Assembly (NCBI GenBank): GCA_973895155.1
Contig: OZ316896.1
Coordinates: 12,896,001 to 12,960,000, forward strand
Reading direction: 5' to 3'
DNA from: Marsupella aquatica
Lineage: Eukaryota > Marchantiophyta
DNA: 64,000 nt
The notes under the pieces are model-generated. The model was not told where the DNA came from. It saw only the letters and a program-made list of their open reading frames with translations, and made no database searches. Shown here piece after piece: positions 11,041-21,085 of the stretch (its first letter is position 1; each line of letters starts with the position of its first letter). Both the position numbers and the translations under genes were made by a program.

Positions 11041-13069
11041 GATGAATTGGGTGGCAGTTTCCAATGAATATAAAGAGTGATATCCCTTGAACCTTCCCCC
11101 CCCCCCCCCCCTTCCCCTGGATCTCAAATATGGAGCTTGACATGTTTGTTTCCTATTTAAGATGGCACTTCTAGGTTCATGCATGTCTTGGATGAAGTAG
11201 GCAAAACTATTCAAATTATCCATAATCTCTACACTCCACACCTTAGTTTGCCAACAATTCCTTGTGAAAGTTCAGTTTATCTCCCAAGCTTGCATCAAAT
11301 GGGTTGAAAAAGTGGTGCACACATCTTTGATTGCAACAAGCGTCAGCAAAACTCAAATTCTAACTCATACCTACTAGGATTGCAGCCGTTCCCTATGCAA
11401 TATAGCAAACCCTTCTGAGTGAATCAGGAAGTGAGTAATTAACATAGCTCCAGCCAAGTTTGATCACTATTTCTTGATAAGTTCCAGATGCTTGTGGCAT
11501 TACAGACTGTTGGGTGAAAAGGATGATATGTATCCTTGTATGTATCATCCACGATGCGGGGTAGCAATCAAGTTTTGTCTCTCTAAATTTTTTCCAAATT
11601 GGAAGCCAACTGAAATTCCTTGCCCACTTGCACAAACTGACAGGAGCTATGTGGTGTCGGTTTGGATTCGCCTCTTTTCTCTTTGTAGGTCAAAAGTCAA
11701 ACCACCAGTCTTCAAGAAGATCTACTATCCCATCTTTGGTTCACCACTATAAGGCTACAAGATGAGTGGTAGCAGTGATTTCATTTTCCCCAATTGCTCA
11801 ATCTTCATTACTACTTAGTGGCCTTCAAGCAGGAAATGAGAGGAGAAGTTTATGTGTCAAGAAATGTTACATCCACATCGTAGCATGGCATGAATGAGCT
11901 GTTGTTGCAATTAGGTTGGCACAATCAAGAATTAATCCAAAAAAATTGATAATAAAAAAAATGGGTTGTGCAGTATGTGAGCCGTTCGGGGAAATAAGAA
12001 GAAATGACATTTGTGACACTATCTATGACCTTGCCAAAGGGCAAGAATGCCAAACCAGGAGACAGGATCCACCAGCAAAACAATCCAATGAAGAGGAGAG
12101 AGAGAGGAGCAAAAAGGGTCCAAGAAGACCAGAGGGTCTAACAAGCCAATGGGTCCCCCATGACAGCAAAGGAACAATGACACAAAGAAGGAACCTACAA
12201 CAAAGCGGAGAAGACTTATACCCTACTAAGGGGTGAAGTGAAACTCCTGATAGAGCTCCGGAGTAAACCGCATACGAAGGGACGTTGCAAAGATACTCAA
12301 CCTATATGCAAACATGATGATTGTTTTGGTGCAATTCTTCCTAAAAAACTTCAAAAAAGAATGCATTCATAAACTTCCTTAAACTTGTGGCTCTTTCTTA
12401 ACAAAAAGCACTTAACAAATAAAAGCAGGAGGAAGAAAGCAAAAATTAAATTAAAAAATAGCAACAAAATTGATATAAAAGTTTTTCAATGTTCTAAAAA
12501 CTAGGACCAACATAGACTAAAGTCATCAGCTCAGTGACAAGTCTTGTACATGTCAAAATGCTTAATGGGAGACTAACTGCACCAGGAAACTTGTTTTCTA
12601 TTGAAACAGGTTGTTAAAATAGGCAGCCAGCATATCTTTCACTAGGTGTAAATAAAATACTAGAAGAAGTAGATTTATAGAACTTTTGGCTGGGAAAGAT
12701 TAAAATGGCCCCTACCATATTCTGGAAGCAAGTTAAAAAAAATGTTCAATATCATAGATCACTAACCAAATTACAACTAGGACAAGGTAGTCCCCAAGGA
12801 GAACAACACTCAAAGAATCGATATTAAAGATCACACTACACATTACAACCAGGTCAGGGTACTGTCTAGAAATTTAATATTAAAGATTGTGAACTAAAAT
12901 ACAAATACAGTCTTCATTGTAATCGGTCTTATCCTGGAATTATTGTTTGTCCTTAATTAATGTTGGTTATCTTAAGAATTAAGAGAGTTTGAATAGATCA
13001 TAACACCAAATGCGATGGGTTTTCGGGCTAAGACTATTTGGGGTTGGAATTCCCTGAACTAGAGCACTT
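11041..13069. other. Intergenic, nothing recognised
   Basis: Contains anonymous open frames (for example 11474-11752 + and 11916-12236 +) without recognisable domains. The second is Lys/Glu/Arg-rich, with a CAVCEP motif that is not sufficient for a call. A run of 16 C lies at 11096-11111. Confidence 0.35.
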
Positions 13070-13079
13070 CACATGTTTT

Positions 13080-13865
13080 GATAGGATTTGGCAAGCAGGC
13101 AAGATAGCCCCTGCAATCCTCGTGAATGCATGGCACCCCAGACCCATCTGAGCTCAGGAGGCAATGCACCGAAGAAGTCGTCAAACAAACTTCCCATCAG
13201 GAAGTTATTGTCGTTTCCGTTTGGCGTCTCCCGGCCGCGACCTGGGCTCGCCCTTGGCCCCCAGGGACACACCACTCCCCTCATATATGCTTATGGAGAC
13301 CTGACACCCCCACACCTACTTTTTTGCCAAAATTCTGGCCCCCTACCTGTACCCCATCCCACACGCGTGGGCACGCAACTAACTTGTCATGCCCATAATT
13401 TTCTAGCTAGGCATCCATACGCGGCGTGCCTAAGCCTGTTGTGATTGGGCTATCCCATTGCTCATGGCTAGAGCCACAACCCATCGTCAATCGAGTGCCC
13501 TAGGGCGGCCGCATTTGGGCCACGCCGTATCTCATGCGCCAAGCGTCCGTTGTGCATGAAGTAAACTCCGTTAGTCTTGGGCCCAAGAGGAACTCTCACT
13601 CAAGCCCTCAGAACTCAAAGTCCGTCCGGGGGTCCGGAGACACCTTGAGCCCGGCCCCTTCCCATGACCCGAACTTGCCCCTTAGTGTGTGCCACCAGCT
13701 TAACGCCTTCCCTTGGCTAGTGCAATGCCTTGTTGCCCAATAGTCTTTCCATACTTAGTCCTCACCGGATGGACCTTCAGGGCTTGGACCATAGAGGAGC
13801 TCGGCATCGGAGTTAGCAACGCCGGAGCTAAGTGTTCAGGTATTCGAGTTCCGTGCACGACTTCC
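13080..13865 (+). repeat. Dispersed repeat family RA, copy 1
   Basis: The longest + strand copy of a family also at 27635-27965 (+, partial) and 32600-33440 (-). Shared landmarks in order: TTGGCAAGC near 13088, TTTGGCGTCTCC, a cATAtATGCTTATGGAGACC block, TTGTGATTGGGC, ATGAAGTAAaC, CTTGGGCCCAAGAGGAACTC, TAGTGCAATG, GGACCATAGAGGAGCT and ACGCCGGAGCTAAGTG. Length of about 0.8 kb, absence of coding potential and a TATA-like centre would suit a solo LTR, but TG/CA ends, a target duplication and a primer-binding site were not found. Confidence 0.6.
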
Positions 13866-15094
13866 ATCATTAGATACAACCAAACTAGCTTGATGGAAAG
13901 AGACTTTGGTTTGCTTTTGCAATTTATTTTGATGTGGTTTATCTTGCCATAATTCTAGCACTCCACACTCTTTGAATCCAAGGGTTTGGATCAAAAGTGT
14001 TGAGGATGGAGGATTTTGGTTTAAATCAAACTGCAAGTCTTGCAATACATAGCATACAAGTACAACATGTTAGGCGTTTACTCTTAGGTCTAGGATTAGA
14101 GCTATAACCATAGTTAGGGCTGACCTTAGTGACGGACTAGGTTAGGTTAACTAGGTTGCACACTATATCCCAAACAATGTTTGTTTAGATAGAAGGAACT
14201 CAGACTCATTGTTACGAACTAGCCAATTGAGAGATAGCCTTGGAGATCTTGTATTGGGGAGACTTGGTATGGCCGACGAGCCTATAGTGTAGTAAAGCTC
14301 TTGTGTGTTCCCTTTGACGTAGCCTCAAGTTGAGGTGAACCATGAATCTCTCTCTGTTGACTATTTGTGCATTGAATGTTCATGGGCTTTCCTTTGTGGA
14401 TGTTGTCTTTGCTGAAAACACCGACAAATAGATACTTGATTCACCCCTTTTGGGCTATGTCTACGGCCGCACCAAGAGCTTCACTATGAACACAAAATGT
14501 ATATCACCATAGCTTCATGGTCCAAGCTCCATGGTCCAGGCTTTTTGAGCTCTCTCTCTCACACACACCAAGTTCTGGACTACCAAATTTTCTCTCCATG
14601 GGATACAAAAAGGTTTATCTTACCACAATAATACCCTATCCTGTCAAAAGTGGTGGGTGGTCTGTTTTACAAAATCACTTTTGGGGGGAACATTCCATGA
14701 CAATTAATCCTAGTCTTTGATTAGTCTAAAACAATCTTTCTAACCCAAAGCAAACAAGACAAAGTATTCTGGTATGCACAAAGATTATGTAAGAGGGGCA
14801 TGATGGCATAGGCCGTATGTGAGTGCCATGTGTTGCCATTGGAATGCAGGCACTTGGGACATCATTATACGGGGATAGGGACTTGGAGATAGGGACTAGG
14901 AGACATAAAGTTCAAAGTAGGGACTAGGGAGGGGAATTAATGATGCACCCGTGGGTGAAGGGATGAATTGTATCATACCCTCCCATAAGTACAAGATAGG
15001 GGATGAGACAAAGTGGAGCAAAGGAAGGTGAATCAAAATAAAGAAAATAATAATAAGGCAATAAGAGGGGAAAAGGAGGAGAAAAGGGACATCG
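13866..15094. other. Intergenic, nothing recognised
   Basis: No supported gene. A short CTCTCTCTCTCACACACAC microsatellite sits at about 14551-14570. The tail end (14990-15090) is purine-rich. Confidence 0.4.
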
Positions 15095-15612
15095 TTTTGT
15101 TGCCTTGACATCTTTTAATCAACTCAATGTCTTTTTCTCAGCTCAACATCTTTTCTCTCCTCCATATCTTTTCTCTCCTCAACTTCTTTTGCACTCCTCA
15201 ACATCATTTTCTCTCCTCAATATTTTTTCTCACCTCGACATTTTATCTTTTTTGCATCTCACCATCTATTTCTCACCTTGACATATTTTTATCTCATCTT
15301 GCCATCTTTTTCTCACCTTGACCTTTTCATCTCATCACAATATTTTTTCTCTCCTCGACAGCTTTTCTCACTTTGACTTCTTTTATCTGATCTTGACATC
15401 TTTTTCTCACCTGGATATCTATATCTCATCATGACATCTTTTTCTCTCCTCGACATTTTTTCCTCACCTTAACATATTTTTCTCACCTTGCCATCTCTTC
15501 TCTCCTGGCTTGACATTGTTTCTCACCTTGACTTCTCGCATCTTGACTTCTTTTCCTCACCTCAACATCTTTTTCACTTCAAGATCTTTTCTTCACCTTG
15601 ACATCTTTTGTG
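15095..15612 (-). repeat. Polypyrimidine minisatellite, CCTTGACATCTTTTTCTCA unit
   Basis: About 500 bp of degenerate 17-20 bp units such as caCCTTGACATCTTTTtCTC, giving an almost pure pyrimidine + strand. The opposite strand carries GATGTCAAGG units identical in style to 3130-3345. An open frame at 15127-15321 simply reads through the repeats. Confidence 0.8.
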
Positions 15613-15642
15613 CAACGCACAGGCATGGGGCTAGTGCTTTCA
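15613..15642 (-). repeat. GCGTTGCAC end motif of the minisatellite element
   Basis: On the - strand the text is CACTAGCCCCATGCCTGTGC then GTTGCACA, immediately followed by the GATGTCAAGG array. The CTAGnnCC...GTGCGTTGCAC pattern resembles ends seen on some plant repeats and matches the 3109-3125 site. Confidence 0.45.
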
Positions 15643-16164
15643 TAAAGAGTCTATTTAAGTCATGTTAACTTTGGCTAACTTACTTTAGCTAATCTAGCCA
15701 AGCTTGAGTCAAAACCCTAACATTGTTGAGGCTCTGTTCCCCACCTGTAACTTTCCTTTCTCTAGTGATCTTGCGTGCATGGAACACACTCAATTCCCTA
15801 GCTATTAGAGGTGTGAGAGCAATGTCTTTTTTTATCTGTGCATTGAAACCCTCTAACTATTGCTTGTCTGAAGTAGCTGTCTTTAAGATGAGACCTCCAA
15901 GTCAAAATCCCACACTGTGTTCTGCACAAACAGATATAGTATTACCTTAACCTTCCAAATTGTGTTTTGCACAAATGGGTTTAGTGTTACTCTAACTTTA
16001 CTCCCGATGTTACTTAGTATGTTCTCAATAGTGTTCTGTCCATAATTCACATTGGTAAGGTTGATTGAAGAGTAACCCTAAAAAAATCAAACTACACAAA
16101 TACTCTAAACAAGACTAATTGGAGTGAGTATTGTAGGTCATGGTAGTCCCTAGGGGAACAATAG
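15643..16164. other. Intergenic, nothing recognised
   Basis: No open frame with a recognisable product. Two phrases, ccaagtcaaaatcccacactgtgttctgcacaaa near 15897 and ccaaattgtgttttgcacaaa near 15955, form a weak direct repeat. Confidence 0.35.
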
Positions 16165-16445
16165 GTGGTCTCAAAGCTCAGAATTTGATGGGCCTTAAAT
16201 CTGTAGTAAGGGGTTAAGGACACAAAAAAATAGACCAAATTCATACTCCATAACTTTATGCCATAAAGATTGGTAGTATGCCATTACCGTTAATTAGTTA
16301 CTGTAGAGACTAGTGAAAAAGAGCCCATTTATAGAACCTTATGATTAAGTTACTACCATTAGTTTATGGCCCATCATCCGTAATGTTGAACGTTTAGACG
16401 CCCTAATACCCAGAACTGTACCAGGGACCACTAAGTTACTTAGTA
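16165..16445 (+). repeat. Dispersed repeat RB, copy 1 (inverted partner 50490-50800)
   Basis: Matches the reverse complement of 50490-50800 in collinear blocks: AAAGCTCAGAATTTGAT, agGGACACAAAAA, cCAAATTCATAcTCCA, TATGCCATTACCgTTA and AcTGTAGAGaCTAG. Divergence is about 20-25 percent by eye. No coding content. Confidence 0.6.
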
Positions 16446-17145
16446 ATTGCCCCTTACCCTGTGCAGAATACGAGGCTTTAGTCAAGTGTGCACCCAGCTT
16501 GGATATTCAACTAGTCTTTGTCCACTGCACACCACCCATCTCCTACCTGTCCACGCCCTATTTGCGGATGCGGAATTGACCCGATATCTCTCAGTCCCAG
16601 GCACATTGCCATGGCCACATGGGCTAGCTCATCAGGTCCCACACAGGGTTTTCGCTTTGGGACTGCCCCTTTACCAGAAAATAATGATAAAATGAAAACC
16701 CACCACACAACGTGCTGTGGGGCAGGAGCGGATAACCTTACTTTTGAAAAAGAATAAAATTACAACCGCCATTTGGGACAAGCTAGATCTTTTCTGAATG
16801 CCCGGTGCATCTTTGCAGATACGCTTTCCTTCAGTTTTGAACGAATCAATGCCACAATTCTCACTCCCAACAGGTAACCGGATAATATTCCTTCGGCTGA
16901 AATAGATAGAGAAACCTGTCCTTCCCAATCATGACCTGGTGTGATTTCTCTTCCCAAAATCCAATTCGCTTCCCCAATGATGAAACCGGTCACGGGTCAC
17001 GGAAAGTCAAACCAAATGAGTGCGCTCAAACATAGATTCGTCAAATTTCATCCACTAAGGCAAGTTCTACTGTACTTATTAAATTGCATTGTCATTTCTA
17101 TTTACACAAAGCCTGGTGTGTATTTGTGGGACAAAGAGGACCATT
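16446..17145. other. Intergenic with unassigned open frames
   Basis: Overlapping frames occur at 16447-16695 (+), 16671-16928 (-) and 16760-16993 (-). The last (77 codons, ANWILGREITPGHDWEGQVS in its first third) looks protein-like but I do not recognise it, and no second exon or start context supports it. Confidence 0.25.
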
Positions 17146-17345
17146 TGGGGCCACAAATGACATATGTGGCCCCGGTCAATCCGGCCTGGTGACAGGGTTG
17201 TGCCGGGAGGGTGTGGAGTCCGGGCGGGGGAGTCGGGGATCGGGCAGGCCGGGAGTCGGATGGGGACGGCCGGTTAGGGGGGCTGTGCCTTCTAGAGCCG
17301 AGCCAGGCCAGGACGAGACGGGTGGGTGTCTTAGGGGTTGCTTCA
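17146..17345. repeat. G-rich low-complexity patch
   Basis: GC-rich stretch with repeated (a)gtCGGGGatCGGG and GGGCGGGGGAGTCGGGG text in otherwise AT-rich DNA, similar in style to 25255-25580. It makes open frames on both strands that are probably compositional. Confidence 0.5.
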
Positions 17346-19439
17346 ACCTTAAACATCCTTCCCCAATTGATAATAACAAGCTTCTAGTACTATGGTATCT
17401 AGATAAATGTACAACAAAAAATCTTTGAAACACTTAAAAGTGTGTGGATACCCCCAAAAACAAAACAAAGTAGCTTGTCTTATAATGTTTTGGGTAAGAG
17501 TAGTTTTCATGTTCAAAAAATTATTAATCATTCATTTTAAGAGTAGAGGATTTTTTCTTTTGTACCACCTTAGAGCAAGTTGGGGCCACTTGGTACGTGT
17601 GCCGTCTTCTCATTGTTCATGTTGACAAGTGTTCGCCCCACTTTTATCCCCACATGTGTCATTTACATAACTACTTAGCTAGTAAAAGAGTATAAATCTC
17701 TATCAATAAAGTGGTGAGCCTGTCATGTTTATCTCATAATACTTTTGGTTAGTGACAGGGTAAGAGATAGGCTAGGGTTTAGGCATCTTAAGTGTATGAA
17801 ATGTCAAGTTTAAGATAACTTAGTTAAAAACAAGGATACAAACGCAATTTCAAAGTCCAACAATACAAAAGGTGCACCGTGTCTGAGGTGAATTGAAATA
17901 AAACTACATATCAAAAATCTCAATAACACAAAGTAACCAGTAGGCTCCCAAACAAGGTAACACCAGAAATTTGGGCAATTGTGTAGTCTTACAAGCAGGT
18001 ACTCTTGTTTTTGTCTAGTCCTCTAAACCAGACTTGCTAGAGTGATGATATTTTTAACATCAGTTTTGTCTCCCATAGATGCTTATTTCTGAAACGACTA
18101 CTGTAGTTTGTCAATACTTTGTCAATGACAATCAAATGCTTTAAAATGAGGGATGTCATAATCTGGATGAAAATACGAGTAGAGAAGCTTATTAATGACC
18201 CAATACTAAACTAATTGTGCTTAAAGCACAACTACCCTTCAAAAGCTACGGGTTACCCGTAGTTACCATTAAAAGGAAATTTTTTCTGAAATTGTGGAGT
18301 AAACTAGCATGCTAGAGGAGAAGAATGATTGAAATATGGAAAAATGGGGAGGTCTTGGACACTTCCCCTTATATAGGGGAAATTGTGATTTAAGGCGTGC
18401 GGGGGCCTCATATCGTAGTATCACCAGATTTGCTAGACAGTGTATTAGTGTAGCACCAATGTTTAAAATGATTTTATACCTCAGCTTTCTCTACGTGTAT
18501 GCAACTTTTGTGCATAATTTGCCTAATTTGGTGCTTGTATTGAATGGAGACATGTGAGATATTTACAACTATAAGACTGTCGAAGGTAGAAAGCAAATAG
18601 TTCAAAGTAGGCGTACATAAGTAATACCTTAAAGGTTTCAGGTTTTCCTAACAATTAAAACACAATGCAATCTATGGGTCCTAAGCTCCAACATATCCTC
18701 CATCCAAACATTTCAACTCAGATAACATCCCAAAAAGGTAGTCATCTTAGAGTAAAGCTTTTCACTCTAGATCCATGTAGATTGTCTTTCACACTGTAGG
18801 TATAAAACGTTTCTTTCAAGATTGCTTTTACTGCCAGCGGTTAGTTTTAGCCTCCAAATGCACAAAGAAACGCACAAAGTTGGTCAGATTTATAATTTGG
18901 CCTAGTTCTCCTTGGCGTCCATCTCCAATTGGATAAAACCTGGGGTATACCAGGTACTAGTACTACAAACAGCCAAAACAATTTAGCGCCTGCTATAGAT
19001 TTTATTCTATGAAATATAGATCTGCTTAATTTCTTACGTACATTGCTCCTAGGGATTTTATTTGGGTTTTTGAGGCTGACTATGACCCATATAAAGAAAC
19101 ATCATTGTTAAGAAGCTCGTGTGATGACTCGGATGGTATGTGCTAAGTGAGATAAAAGTCCATGGACTGTTGACCATCAATTTCTGTTGATATGGATCAG
19201 ATTTTTGCACATCTTGAATTGTAGACTTAAACTAGAATTTGGGGCTGGCTATGTTGAGAACTACATGGTACAAATATTCTTGCTACATCCAAAGAGTAGA
19301 CAACACCTTCCCACTAGAGTAACAGTAGCAGGTTACACACAATTTAAGGTCTTCTTATGTACTTCCAATGTGCGCTGTAGTGTACTGTGTGGGAACCATT
19401 GGCAAAGAGCCCGTTCATTTTGTACTTGACAAATATCTA
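17346..19439. other. Intergenic, nothing recognised
   Basis: AT-rich, no supported gene. One short perfect palindrome, CTACGGGTTACCCGTAG, lies at 18246-18262. Confidence 0.4.
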
Positions 19440-20491
19440 TATTGGCTGGGTCAGTTTTTGTTCTTTTTTATGGCCTGTGGGCTTGTGTTCTTTCCTTTGC
19501 CTTTTATTAAAAATGGAGGGTTTCCCCCTAGGAAACCTCTGGCCAGTGTGAATGGCTCTTCTGGTTGTGCAGGGTTTCCCGGCCTTTGCTTCCCCCACCC
19601 CCCAACAAAAAATGCAGAAAGGAAAAAAACACAAAAGATAGGCCATCCCAATAAAGAACGAGCTAAGGTGCCAACCAAACCAAGTAATTTACTGTGAAAG
19701 AGCATCTTAATCCCAAAGCTACCAGATACTAGCTCTTCAAAATCAGAGAGCGAGAGAGCATACTTACTTACTACACTAGAGGTGTACCATTAGCACGTCC
19801 ACTATTGCAATGGTAGATTTCATTGTCTTATTTTCCCTGTCTCTAGGTCCTTTAAGTTTGCATTTGCCCTCTTCTTTTGAGCTCAATGTTCATCCTCACC
19901 TCTTTTGCTATCATGCCCTGTGTTTTGAGTGGCCCCTTTTAATCAATAATTTGGTCTTTTTCCAGCATTGAAGGGATATGTTTTAATGTCATTTAGGTAT
20001 TTAAGGAGGTTGAACTCAAATGACCAAAACCGATCATTGTGGATATACTTCTTTGACAGACCAACACACATAAAACAGTGCCATTTGAACCTGTGCAATT
20101 ATTATAAAATTTCCCCCAAAAGATTTTTTTTTAATATTCTGCTTGTGAGCCACAGAGCAAATGAAAAATCTTTTTTTTTGGTCCAAAACTAGGAATAACT
20201 ATGATTTCAATAAAAAGAGAATAGTAAACAATTGAAAGGCAATGATTGGAAACACTCACTGAATGACCTTTTTTAGTTGAAAAGGAAGAAAGAATGATTT
20301 CTAAAAAAATATATTATTCTCTTGTATTGATAACACAACTCTAACAAATTACGAAGATTAAAACAACCTCGCTTGCATTTAACTATGGGTAAGCCCCTTT
20401 CACCCTGAGAGATCATCCATAATGTGGAAAACAGGATGCTTAAAGGGACTTATCCAATAAATTTGAATGGTGGGTCTTTTTTGCAAAGTTT
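19440..20491. other. Intergenic, nothing recognised
   Basis: A G/T-rich segment at 19440-19600 followed by an A-rich one near 19600-19690 could be a decayed LINE 3' end, but no coding part or target duplication is visible. Confidence 0.3.
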
Positions 20492-20529
20492 GCAGTCAAG
20501 GGTCCAATTCAAATTGGATCCTTGACTGC
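20492..20529. repeat. Near-perfect 18-bp hairpin
   Basis: GCAGTCAAGGGTCCAATT, a two-base spacer (CA), then AATTGGATCCTTGACTGC. The arms pair at 17 of 18 positions. It sits directly at the left edge of the LINE-tail-like segment, so it may be a fold-back formed at insertion, or an independent palindrome. Confidence 0.8.
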
Positions 20530-21085
20530 CACATTCGCTAGGAATGATGAGGACCTCGGTCCGCTTGGGTTAGTTTTAGTCTCTCTTTTTTGGTTTTTAG
20601 GGGTTCCCTATTGCTCATTTTTTACTTTTAGTTCCTCTTTCTTGGTGTTTAGTGGTTCCCTTTTGCTCACTTCTTTTTCGATTGGTTTTGTCCACTTGGG
20701 CCCTCTTTTGTTTGTTCATTTGTACTCTGATTGGTCCCTTGTATATAAAAAGTGTGTCTATTTTTTATTTTTTCTATTCAAATGGGTTCTCTTTGTTCTA
20801 ATGCATTTTTTGGATAGCGGGATTTTGCTTTCTAAGGTTCCCCCTTTCCTCTATGTACCGCCTCCTCCCCATTGATAGTGTTGTCTGGTGGCTCCATCTT
20901 TTTCTTTTTCTTCTCTCTTGGCGCGCTCCTTTTCTTAGGGGCCTTTAATTTGGTTATGTTCTCTCCTCCCTCCCCCTCCCAGGCAGGGTTCTCTGTATTG
21001 TTCTGGATCTCATGGTATAAAGTTTCATCCCCTGTAGGAGAGTTCCCTTAAAAAACATAAAAAATCAAAATAAAATAAATCTTGC
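20530..21085 (+). mobile_element. Probable LINE 3' tail
   Basis: T/G-rich non-coding sequence with ggttccctattgctca and ggttcccttttgctca duplicated (20603 and 20663), ending ATGGTATAAAGTTTCATCCC and then an A-rich tail (21046-21085). This layout is typical of plant L1-like 3' UTRs. No reverse transcriptase remnant or target-site duplication was found, so the call rests on composition and tail. Confidence 0.4.

Noticed and set aside
11916-12236. 106-codon + strand charged frame with CAVCEP
   Set aside because: Low-complexity Lys/Glu/Arg/Gln composition and no second motif.
13080-13865. Family RA as a solo LTR
   Set aside because: TG/CA ends, target duplication and primer-binding site could not be shown, so left as a dispersed repeat.
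15127-15321. Open frame of Leu/Phe/Ser repeats
   Set aside because: Produced by the polypyrimidine minisatellite.
16760-16993. 77-codon - strand frame with protein-like composition (ANWILGREITPGHDWEGQVS)
   Set aside because: No family recognised, no exon partner, overlaps other frames on both strands.
18246-18262. Perfect palindrome CTACGGGTTACCCGTAG
   Set aside because: Too short and isolated to assign as a regulatory site or transposon end, although GCTACGGGTTAC also occurs inverted near position 93-104.
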